Counted from the stretch's first letter, positions 7,376-15,441 are shown. The stretch is 18,378 bases of DNA from DASPWV01 sp046727855 (GCA_046727855.1 JBKPDL010000090.1:1-18378), one strand, 5' to 3'. Numbers and translations are program-made. Notes: generated from the letters alone by a model not told the origin.

Positions 7376-8301
7376 CACTGTCCCGGTGATTCGTTGTAGT
7401 AGAACGTAACGGTAAAGAACGCCTGGTCGTCTGGATATTCGAGCGGCAGCGGCTGCGTGGGATTGGATGCAAGGAGAGCGTTTTTCGCCGCGATGTTGAA
7501 CGATTCGATGGGTGAGGGCTCGATGATCTGCACGTCGGTCAACGCGCCGTTGCGGTGCACGTTGAACGTCAGCACGACGTGCCCCCTCATCGTCATTGCC
7601 GCATAGGGGATGAACCAGTTGCGGCGCACCTGCGCGACGAAGCGGCGGATCCAGGGACCGAATTCAACGCCTTTGGTGTCGAACTGCAGCGGCCCCAGAT
7701 CCTGAACGTTGCCGCGTTGATTGTTGAACGTATCCTGCTGCACGTATTTCTGCAGGTTCTTCAACGCTTCGCCGAGCGATCCGCCCGAGGGTTTCACCGG
7801 CTGATCTTGTGGGAGCGTGAGTTGTGCCTGCCGATCCTGTTGCGGGTCTATCGGACGTTGAATCACATTCGGCGGCTCGGGGCTGGGTTCAGGATCTGGT
7901 CCGCGCCCGCGGGCGCGCTCATCAGGCGATGTCTCCACACGATCCGCCGAGTTGCCGCGCGCGTACGGCAGCGGATTGGCGGGAGCCGGCGCCGGCTTCG
8001 GCGTGCGTGCCTTGCGATCCAGATCGGACAGTTCCGCGCGATCAGGCGCTCGCAGCGCCTTGAGATCGACTTTGGGCTGGACGAACACAAACTGCGGACG
8101 CTCTTGTTTTGGCTGCGCCAGCTTCTGCTCGAGTTCGGCGAGGCGCTGACTGCGATCGAAAAGATTGAGGGCAGAGATGGTAAGGGCAAGCGCGATCAGA
8201 ACCGCATGTACTACCACCGAAAGCAGCAGGCCGTCCCACCGCCGCAAGCCGCCGCCAACTGGCAGGTGGTCTTCGTAACGGCCGTCGAAATCGAAGTACA
8301 T
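7375..8301 (-). CDS. TonB-like energy transducer protein
   Basis: This is probably a TonB/TolA-type protein linking the inner membrane to outer-membrane processes. The 308-residue protein has an N-terminal cytoplasmic segment and one membrane helix at about 24-46. A proline-rich, charged periplasmic stretch (about 100-175) includes PKPAPAPANPLP and PEPSPEPP. The C-terminal domain (about 215-303) contains VRRNWFIPYAAMTMRGHVVL and a DVQIIEPSPIESFN segment, as in TonB C-terminal domains. No exbB or exbD lies next to it, so its partner complex is unknown. The ATG at 8301 has no strong Shine-Dalgarno. A TATACT at 8317-8322 (minus strand) could be a -10 giving a very short leader. Confidence 0.82.
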   Translation of the reverse strand: MYFDFDGRYEDHLPVGGGLRRWDGLLLSVVVHAVLIALALTISALNLFDRSQRLAELEQKLAQPKQERPQFVFVQPKVDLKALRAPDRAELSDLDRKARTPKPAPAPANPLPYARGNSADRVETSPDERARGRGPDPEPSPEPPNVIQRPIDPQQDRQAQLTLPQDQPVKPSGGSLGEALKNLQKYVQQDTFNNQRGNVQDLGPLQFDTKGVEFGPWIRRFVAQVRRNWFIPYAAMTMRGHVVLTFNVHRNGALTDVQIIEPSPIESFNIAAKNALLASNPTQPLPLEYPDDQAFFTVTFYYNESPGQ

Positions 8302-8330
8302 GAAGGGTTTAAGGTCAGTATAGCAGTCGG

Positions 8331-8750
8331 ATGGGACCGCTCCGCGGTACGACCGCCGCGCGGTAGGACCGGCGCTGACGCGCCGGTAGGATCGCTCGGG
8401 TTTGCCTCGCGTGGGACCGCTCGCTTACGCATGCGGTTGGGCCGCGGGCCTGAAGGTCCCGCGCTACGAACCTTCTTGATTTCATGTAGCGCGGACCTTT
8501 AGGTCCGCGTTTTCAAGCGCCCAGGCCATCCCACGGCGAAATGAAATCGAGCGGTCTCACCCGAAGGTCCTGCGCGCGAAGCGGATCGCACCCGTAGGGC
8601 CCATTGGGCGGGTCCTACCCGAAGCGTCCCACCGCAGCGTTAGCGCCGGTCCAATCGCGAAGCAAAGCCGAGCGATTCCACCGGCGCGTAGCGCCGGTCC
8701 CACCGCGTAGCCGTCCCACGGCTCAGCGGTCCCACCGCTCAGCGGTCCTA
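8331..8750. repeat. Array of short palindromic (REP-like) repeats
   Basis: The roughly 450-base gap between the TonB-like gene and menG holds no gene; it is a dense array of mini-palindromes. Units follow the form GTAGGACCG-loop-CGGT. Clear stem-loops lie at 8368-8387 (ACCGGCGC/GCGCCGGT), 8490-8509 (CGCGGACC-TTTA-GGTCCGCG) and 8680-8698 (ACCGGCGC-GTA-GCGCCGGT). Units left of about 8475 read GTAGGACCG on the plus strand. Those right of about 8560 read mostly CGGTCCCACCG, the opposite orientation. The last unit reaches into menG and supplies its stop codon. Confidence 0.85.
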
Positions 8751-9488
8751 CCCCGCAGCGCTCTTCTCCCCCACATACAGATAGACGATGCCGAACGTCA
8801 ATGGCTGGCTGCGGACATTGTTAAATCCAGCCCCGCCCAGGACTTTCGCGAAATCCTCTCCCCAGGGAAACGCGCCAACCGACTCAGGCAGGTACGAATA
8901 CGCGGCCGAGTGATGAGATACCGCGCGGCCGATGCGCGGGAGGACGTTGCGGAAATACCAGAGATACAACGCTTGTACTGCTCGCATCTGCGGCAGTCCG
9001 AACTCGAGAATCACGACACGCCCACCCGGTTTGAGGACGCGACGAAGCTCGCTGCACACGACAACCGGATCCTGCACGTTGCGGATGCCAAACGCGATCG
9101 TCACGCCATCGGCGGATGCGGCGCCGACCGGCAGGCACATCGCGTCTCCGCGCACGAACTGGATGCGGCAGTTGAGACCTGTCTTGCGCGTCTTTTCGAT
9201 GCCGTGGCGGAGCATCGCGCCGGCAAAATCCACACCGAGCACGCGCCGCGCGCCACGCTTGGCGCGCGCGCTCGCGATGCCAACGTCTCCGGTGCCGGTG
9301 CACACGTCAACCAGCGTTTCACGTCCCGTAAATCGCAGTGCCCGGATGGCGCGACGGCGCCAGTAGCGATCGAGACCGCCCGACAGCACCGTGTTGAGAA
9401 GGTCATAGCGCCCCGCGATCGCGTCGAACATGCCGGAAATGCGGTCGGGGGATTTATCTAATGACGATCGCACTGAGGTTGGAACCAT
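8748..9488 (-). CDS. menG: Demethylmenaquinone methyltransferase (UbiE/MenG family)
   Basis: MenG transfers a methyl group from S-adenosylmethionine to demethylmenaquinone, the last step of menaquinone synthesis. The protein (246 residues from the ATG at 9488) has the family signature MFDAIAGRYDLLNTVLSGGL followed by the SAM-binding VDVCTGTGDVG. A later segment reads GIRNVQDPVV, then LRRVLKPGGRVVILEF. I chose the ATG at 9486-9488 because GGTGA sits five bases upstream. A GTG three codons earlier (9497) is the alternative. Both the probable ribosome binding site and the TAG stop (8748-8750) lie in repeat sequence. It follows mqnP after 147 bases and fits as the final enzyme of that cluster. 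UbiE also acts on ubiquinone precursors, but the futalosine neighbours argue for menaquinone. Confidence 0.92.
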   Translation of the reverse strand: MVPTSVRSSLDKSPDRISGMFDAIAGRYDLLNTVLSGGLDRYWRRRAIRALRFTGRETLVDVCTGTGDVGIASARAKRGARRVLGVDFAGAMLRHGIEKTRKTGLNCRIQFVRGDAMCLPVGAASADGVTIAFGIRNVQDPVVVCSELRRVLKPGGRVVILEFGLPQMRAVQALYLWYFRNVLPRIGRAVSHHSAAYSYLPESVGAFPWGEDFAKVLGGAGFNNVRSQPLTFGIVYLYVGEKSAAG

Positions 9489-9490
9489 AA

Positions 9491-9513
9491 ATTTCACCGA
9501 TTACACAGATTGG
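9491..9513. repeat. CACAGATT/TTTCACCGATT-type dispersed repeat, copy 2
   Basis: ATTTCACCGATTACACAGATTGG repeats, in a different order, the blocks seen at 7211-7240. Read on the minus strand it contributes GGTGAAAT directly before the menG ATG, so the repeat seems to supply the ribosome binding site. A further degenerate copy with three CAGAT-type units lies at 9592-9613, just downstream of mqnP. The rest of the 9514-9635 gap shows nothing recognisable. Confidence 0.6.
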
Positions 9514-9635
9514 TCTTCGAACCGTCGACTATCCTGAACGAAGTGCGCGCCAGCCGCGCATCGGCACGGACGGAGCACAAGGCCTGAAGCGAATCTGTCA
9601 TCTGTTCAATCTGGGGTTCCGTTCCTGTCATCCGA

Positions 9636-10493
9636 TCAAAGCTGCGTAATCACGACCGCGGCGGCGGTCGTCAAGAAATAGAGGATCCCTACGTATCCAT
9701 TCAGATCAAATGCACGCTTCACCTGCGAGAGATCATCGGCCGAGACCAACGACTGCTCGTAAATCAACAGCACCGCCACGAGCGCCACGCCGACGAGATA
9801 GATCGGACCAAGCGGTACGGTCAATGCGATCGCGGTCATGCACAGCACGGCGCCGACGTGCATCGCGCGCGAGATCATGAGCGAGCGCCGCACGCCAAAG
9901 CGCACCGGAACCGAGAGCAGCCCGTGCGCGCGATCGACGGCGAGGTCCTGGCAGGCGTAGAGCACGTCGAATCCCCCCACCCAAAGCCCGATCGCCGCGC
10001 CCAGCAGCCAAGGTTCGAGTCCGCCGCGGCCGCCCGCCGCAAGCCATCCGCCAACCGGCGCCACCGCCATCGCCAGGCCTAGAAACGCCTGCGTATATGC
10101 CGTGTAGCGTTTCGCCAGTGAATACCAGAAGACAATCGCGAGCGCGACCGGAGAGAGGATCGCGCAGAGCGTGCTCAGCGTCCACGACGCAAAGATGAAC
10201 ACGATGGACGAAACCACAACAACGATCGTCGCTTCTCGGGTCGACATCGCCCCGCGCGGCAGCTCGCGCATGGAGGTTCGCGGATTCACTGCGTCGTAAC
10301 GCGCGTCGACCAGGCGATTGAAGCCCATCGCGGCACTGCGCGCGCTCACCATGGCCACGATGATCCAGCCGACCTGCGACCACGAGACGGGATGTTCGCG
10401 CGCCGCCAGCAACGCACCGGTCAGCGCAAACGGCAGCGCAAACACCGAGTGCGAGAACCGCACGAACGACAAGTACGTGGCTATGCGACCCAT
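9636..10493 (-). CDS. mqnP: UbiA-family prenyltransferase, probably MqnP
   Basis: UbiA-family enzymes attach a polyprenyl chain to an aromatic acceptor in the membrane. MqnP does so for 1,4-dihydroxy-6-naphthoate in the futalosine pathway. The 285-residue protein is strongly hydrophobic with about eight to nine membrane segments. It carries both aspartate-rich prenyl-diphosphate sites: NRLVDARYD (Asn59, Asp63, Asp67) and DVLYACQDLAVDRAHG (Asp176, Asp183, Asp187). The start (ATG, 10493) lies 13 bases inside the end of the deaminase gene, and the cluster around it is menaquinone-specific. UbiA of the ubiquinone route has the same motifs; the assignment to MqnP rests on context. Confidence 0.9.
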   Translation of the reverse strand: MGRIATYLSFVRFSHSVFALPFALTGALLAAREHPVSWSQVGWIIVAMVSARSAAMGFNRLVDARYDAVNPRTSMRELPRGAMSTREATIVVVVSSIVFIFASWTLSTLCAILSPVALAIVFWYSLAKRYTAYTQAFLGLAMAVAPVGGWLAAGGRGGLEPWLLGAAIGLWVGGFDVLYACQDLAVDRAHGLLSVPVRFGVRRSLMISRAMHVGAVLCMTAIALTVPLGPIYLVGVALVAVLLIYEQSLVSADDLSQVKRAFDLNGYVGILYFLTTAAAVVITQL

Positions 10494-11698
10494 TGAACCT
10501 GCTGAGGCTGGACGCCGTTCACCAGATACTCTTCCACATCGCGCGCATCCTTGGGCAACTGCACAGCGATCAGCTCTGCACGCTTACCGACATCAATCGA
10601 TCCGAGCTGATCGTGGAAACCAAGAGCGCGAGCACCAGCCAGCGTGGCGCTTTCAAGCAGCCGCGACGCCGGAATCTCGGGTGCCAGCCACCGCATTTCC
10701 TTCAACTCCAGCCACAGGTTCAGGTCCGCAACGCTCGCCAAACTGTCGGTCCCGAGGGCGACCGGCGCACCGCAGGCGTAGAAACGCGAAATCGGCGGCG
10801 CTCCCACGCCCACCCACTGATTGCTTCGCGGGCACGTCACCAGTGTTGCGCCCGTCTCGGCGATACGACGAAGGCTGGCGTCGGAAAGGTGCACGCCGTG
10901 AACGACGAGTGTGCGTGCATCCAGGAACTCGAGCGATTGGAGAAACTCGACAGGACCACACCGCGGCGGCTGCCATTCCTCGACCCACGAGCCGACCCAG
11001 CGCAGCATGGCGGGCCACGGGCCGCTGCCGTGTTGCAGAAAAAGCATCTCGCTGTCCGATTCACCGATATGCACGCTCGTAATCGGCACGTCGGATTGGT
11101 CGAGCTCCTCCCGAATCGCGCGAAACATTTCCGGCGACACCGAATAACACGCGTGCGGCGCAACCGACACTCGCACGCAATCGCCACCTCGCTGGCGCGC
11201 GGCGTCTCGCGTCGGACGCGTTTCCGCGATGCGCCGGCCGTCAGGCAGATTGAACCCGAGCAGCTCGTGAAACACGATCCCGCGCAACCCCGCCTCGCGC
11301 ATCGGACCGACGCTTGCCAACGAGTTGCTGATGTCGCCGACCGCCGCGACGCCGCACTCGCGCAGCTCGCGGATGGCCTCGGCCGCCGGGTTCAGGACGG
11401 ACGGATCATCGGGCCGTTCATGCCGCCCACCCCTCGTGATGAACAGCTGCTTGATCCAATCGGTAAACGTCGCCGCCGGCGGAACGCGTCCGCGCAGCCA
11501 CGACAGTTCAAGGTGCGTGTGCGCGTTGACCAGGCCTGGCATGATCGCGGCGCTGCCGAAATCGCGAACCGTGCCAGACGGAGCGTCGGAGCTGTCGCGA
11601 CCCAGGGCGACGATGCAATCACCGTCGATCGCCACCCATCCGTTGCTGATCGGCGGCTGTGTAATCGGGCAGACCCACGCCGCCCGCGCGACGATCAT
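10481..11698 (-). CDS. mqnX: Amidohydrolase, probable aminodeoxyfutalosine deaminase
   Basis: The protein belongs to the amidohydrolase family of metal-dependent deaminases. In this setting it most likely converts 6-amino-6-deoxyfutalosine to futalosine. The 405 residues include the metal-binding NAHTHLE (His60, His62), APHACYS (His182), SVHIGE (His210, Glu213), VVHGVH (267/270) and GTDSLAS (Asp318). These are the ligands expected for a cytosine-deaminase-like enzyme. The small beta-domain typical of the family is formed by N- and C-terminal segments. It overlaps mqnC by four bases (ATGA) and mqnP by 13, so it is firmly in the menaquinone operon. Other deaminases of this family (guanine, S-adenosylhomocysteine) share the motifs; the substrate is inferred from context. 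Confidence 0.75.
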   Translation of the reverse strand: MIVARAAWVCPITQPPISNGWVAIDGDCIVALGRDSSDAPSGTVRDFGSAAIMPGLVNAHTHLELSWLRGRVPPAATFTDWIKQLFITRGGRHERPDDPSVLNPAAEAIRELRECGVAAVGDISNSLASVGPMREAGLRGIVFHELLGFNLPDGRRIAETRPTRDAARQRGGDCVRVSVAPHACYSVSPEMFRAIREELDQSDVPITSVHIGESDSEMLFLQHGSGPWPAMLRWVGSWVEEWQPPRCGPVEFLQSLEFLDARTLVVHGVHLSDASLRRIAETGATLVTCPRSNQWVGVGAPPISRFYACGAPVALGTDSLASVADLNLWLELKEMRWLAPEIPASRLLESATLAGARALGFHDQLGSIDVGKRAELIAVQLPKDARDVEEYLVNGVQPQQVQWVA

Positions 11699-12915
11699 CC
11701 CTGTGACGAGGAGTCAGAGACGCGCTGTCGCTTGCCCGCGGCACTGCGCGCCGGATAGTTAATCAACTCCACTGGCACGGACGTGTCTCCCTCGGCTCGT
11801 GCAGTGGCGAGCTCGAGCATCCGCGGCACGGCCCGCTCGCGAAAGATTGGATCGCCGAGGATCTCGTAGTGCATGTTGCGGCGTTTGGCGATGAATCCCG
11901 CGTCCTCGATGTTGCGCACGATCTCCACTTCGTCCATGCAATAGCTGGCGCCGGCGGCGCGGACGACGTTTTCTTCGATCATGACGCTGCCCATGTCATT
12001 GGCACCGAAGGCGAGACTCAGTTGACCAACCTTGCCGCCCTGCGTGACCCATGAGGCTTGCATGTTGTCGAAGTTGTCGAGCACGAGCCGCGCGATCGCC
12101 AGCGTGCGCAGATAGTCGATGCCGGTCGCTTCCGTCCCGCCGCGCTCGGTGTGTTCGGGCTGATAGCTCCAGGTGATGAACGCCGTGAACCCGCCCGTTT
12201 CGTCCTGTACTTCGCGCAGCCGGAACATATGCTCGAGCCGCTCCGCCATGGTCTCGACCGTTCCGTACATCATCGTCGCCGTCGTGCGCAATCCGGCGCG
12301 GTGCGCGCGGTGCATCACGTCGAGCCATTCGTCAGCGCTGGCTTTGCCGTAGCAGTTGAGCAGCCTGCGCACGCGATCGACGAGTATCTCGGCGCCGCCG
12401 CCGGGTATGCTGTCGAGGCCGGCAGCGATCAGCCGATCGATCACCGCTCCGACTGGCAGCTTCGACAGGCGTGAGAGATGAACGATTTCCGGCGGCGACA
12501 GCGCGTGAAGTTTGAACGACGGATAGCGTGTCTTTACGGCGCGAAACAGATCCTCATACCACTCGATCGGGAGGTCGGGATTGTGGCCGCCCTGCAGCAA
12601 CAGCTGAACTCCGCCGACGGCGATGGTTTCGTCAATCTTCCTGAAGATCTCCTCGAAGCCGAGCACGTAGCCGTCGCGATGACCGACGGGCCGGTAAAAC
12701 GCGCAGAAGTTGCAGCGCGCCACGCACACGTTCGTGTAGTTGACGTTGCGGTCGATGATGTAAGTAACAGTGCCTTGCGGATGGCGCCGCGCCCGCGCCC
12801 GATCGGCCATGCGGCCAAGCCAGTGCGTGGACGCGTCGCGATAGAGCAGCAGCGCCTCGTCCGGGCTCAGACGACCGCCGTCCTCGATGCGGGACTCACA
12901 CTCGCGATAATCCAT
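11695..12915 (-). CDS. mqnC: Cyclic dehypoxanthine futalosine synthase (radical SAM)
   Basis: MqnC is a radical SAM enzyme that cyclises dehypoxanthine futalosine on the menaquinone pathway. The 406-residue protein has the cluster-binding CX3CX2C motif as CVARCNFC (Cys64, 68, 71) in the MqnC-type context YIIDRNVNYTNV-C. It also has QLLLQGGHNPDLPIEWYEDL, LHALSPPEI and the C-terminal block TGIDYLRTLAIARLVLDN. HNPDLPIEWYEDL and HALSPPE favour MqnC over its paralogue MqnE. The ATG at 12913-12915 overlaps the mqnA stop (TGATG). The last 20 or so residues are a polar tail (AAGKRQRVSDSSSQG) beyond the usual domain. Confidence 0.92.
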   Translation of the reverse strand: MDYRECESRIEDGGRLSPDEALLLYRDASTHWLGRMADRARARRHPQGTVTYIIDRNVNYTNVCVARCNFCAFYRPVGHRDGYVLGFEEIFRKIDETIAVGGVQLLLQGGHNPDLPIEWYEDLFRAVKTRYPSFKLHALSPPEIVHLSRLSKLPVGAVIDRLIAAGLDSIPGGGAEILVDRVRRLLNCYGKASADEWLDVMHRAHRAGLRTTATMMYGTVETMAERLEHMFRLREVQDETGGFTAFITWSYQPEHTERGGTEATGIDYLRTLAIARLVLDNFDNMQASWVTQGGKVGQLSLAFGANDMGSVMIEENVVRAAGASYCMDEVEIVRNIEDAGFIAKRRNMHYEILGDPIFRERAVPRMLELATARAEGDTSVPVELINYPARSAAGKRQRVSDSSSQG

Positions 12916-13703
12916 CAGTAGAACTTCAGGTCGCGCAGGCCGGGAACGAGCCCGTGCTCTGCCGCAAGCTCGTGAAAGAGCCGCAAACCGGCGATTTCAC
13001 GCTCGCTCAACGGGTATTTCAGATTATCACGCAGGTACTGCTCGACCCGGGCAATACGGTTGCGGTCGCCATGGGCGACGCGCGCGGCGATGGCCGGAAT
13101 GGCCGCCACACCGCGATCGCGCGCAGCCTGCAATTCTGCGACATGGGGGGCCATCACGGCACCATCTCGACCGCTCCACATGGCGTAAACAAACGGCAGT
13201 CCGGTCAACGCCTTCCACTCGATCCCAAGGTCGATCTTGGTCACACCGATCGCCTTCGCGTCGATATCCAGCGCGGGATCGCCGATGACGAGCGCCGCGT
13301 CCGCACGCACGAGCATCGTGCGCAGATCCGGATCGCCGGGTGTCAGCCTGGGCGCGATGTTCCACTTACGCGCGCAGAGAATGCGCGTGAGCGCGACCGA
13401 TGTGCGCGAGCTGATGTCGAGCGCCAGCGTCCGAATCTGTTCCACCGGCACTTTCGCGAACACCGCGACCGACGACACCGGGCCATCGGAGCCGATGGCG
13501 ATGCCGGGCACGATGCGATAGTTGCCGCGAAGGTACTCGATTGCCGGGATCAAGCCGACATCAATGCGTCCTTCGTGCAGAAGGGCGGCGCACTGCGCCG
13601 GGACATCGAAGCGGACCGTGAACAGATCGGCACGCCGTTCAAGACCTTCGACGAGCGGTTTGGTATTGAGATAGGCGACGGCGCCGAGACGAACAGGGGT
13701 CAT
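12915..13703 (-). CDS. mqnA: Chorismate dehydratase
   Basis: MqnA removes water from chorismate to give 3-[(1-carboxyvinyl)oxy]benzoate, the first committed step of the futalosine menaquinone route. The 262-residue protein has the MqnA/MqnD fold signature at the N-terminus (GAVAYLNTKPL, then DVPAQCAALLHEGRIDVGLI and PAIEYLR). A conserved SSVAVF and the LALDISSRTSVAL block follow. The YLNT and IEYLR contexts identify it as MqnA rather than its relative MqnD. It overlaps mqnC by one base and the upstream MqnE-like gene by four, so it is within one transcription unit. Confidence 0.92.
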   Translation of the reverse strand: MTPVRLGAVAYLNTKPLVEGLERRADLFTVRFDVPAQCAALLHEGRIDVGLIPAIEYLRGNYRIVPGIAIGSDGPVSSVAVFAKVPVEQIRTLALDISSRTSVALTRILCARKWNIAPRLTPGDPDLRTMLVRADAALVIGDPALDIDAKAIGVTKIDLGIEWKALTGLPFVYAMWSGRDGAVMAPHVAELQAARDRGVAAIPAIAARVAHGDRNRIARVEQYLRDNLKYPLSEREIAGLRLFHELAAEHGLVPGLRDLKFY

Positions 13704-14524
13704 GAAGAGGGGCGATATTCCTGCGGCTCGAATCCGGCGGCACGAATGTTCCGCTCCACGTCCTCGACCGTGCCGCGCCGGCGGCCGAGCGACTCATCCG
13801 TCGTGGCTGGCACCGCATCGAGAAAATCCGCGCCGAAGGTGAGCGCAACCTGTGCGAGCTTGGGCCCGTACAAACTCCAGTCGACTTCGACGAACGCAGG
13901 CCGCACCGCGGACACCTTGTCGAGCGCAAGGCGCATCAGGGCCACCATGCGGACGTCTTCGTAGCCGGTCGTCGGTTTATCCAGCGCAACATTGCGCGGC
14001 AGCGGATTGACTCGTGCGATACCGCCGATCTCCGTCACCGAGCGGCGGATGCGCTCGAGAATCTCCGCCTTGCGATCAGCAACCGCGTTGGCGATCGTGA
14101 GGCGCTGAATACTGAACCCGGCCGAGCGCGCCGTCGCCACCAGCTCGTTCAGGTCGTCCAGCAGATCGACCGGCGTTTCGGCAAAGTCCATCATGCCAGC
14201 GGCCGATAATTTCGTGAGCGCCGTACGCCAGTCGCCCCAACCCGCCCGCATACGCGCAGCGATCTCGGCGAGCGAGAACGCCGACACGGGACGGGCGCCG
14301 GCGGCTTGCTTTATAGCTCGCACCGCGTTGAGCGCCTCTTCGAAGCTTGCCGGCGTGTCCATGAGCCGAGCTTCCGATGCCGGCTCGGGAATCATCAACC
14401 CGTCGCGAACATCCGCGATGCCGAGCACGTGCACGCGCTGGTAATACACGCGCGGCGAACCACGCCTGCGCCGCGCTTCGTCCGCTCGCATGCCGAGCGT
14501 CAGAATGTTCTCGGTCTCGAGCAT
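13700..14524 (-). CDS. Cysteine-free MqnE/MqnC-like protein (radical SAM relative without its cluster motif)
   Basis: The 274-residue protein resembles the MqnE/MqnC/CofH family along its length but has no cysteine at all, so it cannot bind the radical SAM iron-sulfur cluster. Residues 5-21 (ENILTLGMRADEARRRR) match the N-terminal helix before the cluster loop. Residues 79-88 (PVSAFSLAEI) and 101-114 match the LHALSPPEI and IDRLIAAGLDS parts of the neighbouring MqnC. Residues 186-238, including TGYEDVRMVALMRLALDK and GPKLAQVALTFGADFLD, match the C-terminal domain. The segment that should carry CX3CX2C is missing or replaced. The frame is intact, with ATG overlapping the upstream stop (TGATG) and ATGA into mqnA, so it looks like a maintained gene. 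A TTG one codon earlier is the other possible start. It may be a structural partner of a menaquinone enzyme; function unknown. Confidence 0.85.
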   Translation of the reverse strand: MLETENILTLGMRADEARRRRGSPRVYYQRVHVLGIADVRDGLMIPEPASEARLMDTPASFEEALNAVRAIKQAAGARPVSAFSLAEIAARMRAGWGDWRTALTKLSAAGMMDFAETPVDLLDDLNELVATARSAGFSIQRLTIANAVADRKAEILERIRRSVTEIGGIARVNPLPRNVALDKPTTGYEDVRMVALMRLALDKVSAVRPAFVEVDWSLYGPKLAQVALTFGADFLDAVPATTDESLGRRRGTVEDVERNIRAAGFEPQEYRPSS

Positions 14525-15441
14525 CAACCCATTTTCTCCACGATCTGTTCGGCGAGCGCGAGCGCGGCACGGCCGCGCGCGCCCGGTACGCCGGGTTGCC
14601 GCCGCTCGCGTGCGGCGTTGACGAAGTCCTCGAGCTCGCGTTTGAGCGGCTCCTCCTGATTGACGTCGAGCTTGCCTCCTTCGATCGAGGGCATGGCACC
14701 CGATCGCGGGACCAACCGCCAGACCTCGACCTCCTGCGCGGTGTAATCGATCGACACGTACGAGTCCCGCTGAAAGAACCTGATCTTGCGCACGCGATCG
14801 CGGCTGATTCGGCTTGCGGTCAGGTTGGCGATGCAGCCGCGGGCAAAGCGAAGCCGCACGTTGGCGATGTCGATCCTCGGTGTGAGAACGGGTACGCCAA
14901 CAGAATCGATGCTCACGACCTCGTCGTCCACGAAATCGATCATGAGATCGAGGTCGTGAATCATCAGATCGAACACGACGTCGACATCGAGGCTGCGGTC
15001 TGGAAACGTTCCGAGGCGATGGACTTCGATGAAGCGCGGCTCGTGTACCAGTCCGCGAGCCACCGCCACGGCAGGATTGAAACTCTCTGTGTGCCCGACT
15101 CCGAAAGCCACACCGCTTTTGCTCGCGGCGGCAATCAGCCGGTCGGCCTCGGCAATCGTACGCGTCATCGGCTTCTCAACCAGCGTGTGCACGCCGCTCG
15201 CGAGCAGCGGTTCCACGATGGCGAGGTGCGTCTCGGTCGGCGTCGCGACGGTGACGGCATCCACGTGCGGGCGCAGCTCGCGCCAGTCGCCAAACGCGCG
15301 CGTGCCGTGAACGGTGGCAACCTGTTCCGCTCGGTCGCGATTGATATCGACGACGCCGGCAAGCTGCACCTGCGGAAGCGCGGCCAGAATCCGCGCATGA
15401 TGACGGCCGAGATGACCGACACCGATGACACCCACTCTCAT
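14524..15441 (-). CDS. Gfo/Idh/MocA family NAD(P)-dependent oxidoreductase (possibly UDP-GlcNAc 3-dehydrogenase-like)
   Basis: This family oxidises or reduces sugars with NAD(P). The 305-residue protein has the nucleotide-binding GVIGVGHLGRHHARIL (4-19), the catalytic-lysine motif VEKPM (Lys90), a GHTESFNPAV segment (about 116-125) and a conserved HDLDLM. It lies between lpxI and the MqnE-like gene with four-base and one-base overlaps. Gfo/Idh genes beside lpxA and lpxI are known in other Gram-negative groups, and GnnA of this family makes the 3-keto form of UDP-GlcNAc for lipid A with a diamino sugar. That role is possible here, but the partner aminotransferase GnnB is not in the window, so the substrate is open. 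Confidence 0.85.
   Translation of the reverse strand: MRVGVIGVGHLGRHHARILAALPQVQLAGVVDINRDRAEQVATVHGTRAFGDWRELRPHVDAVTVATPTETHLAIVEPLLASGVHTLVEKPMTRTIAEADRLIAAASKSGVAFGVGHTESFNPAVAVARGLVHEPRFIEVHRLGTFPDRSLDVDVVFDLMIHDLDLMIDFVDDEVVSIDSVGVPVLTPRIDIANVRLRFARGCIANLTASRISRDRVRKIRFFQRDSYVSIDYTAQEVEVWRLVPRSGAMPSIEGGKLDVNQEEPLKRELEDFVNAARERRQPGVPGARGRAALALAEQIVEKMG

Noticed and set aside
8331..8750. CRISPR array
   Set aside because: Units are palindromic, degenerate and of irregular period without unique spacers of constant length, and no cas gene is near.
13700..14524. A frameshifted or truncated mqnE pseudogene
   Set aside because: N-terminal, middle and C-terminal family segments are all present in one open frame with coupled start and stop, so simple truncation does not explain it.
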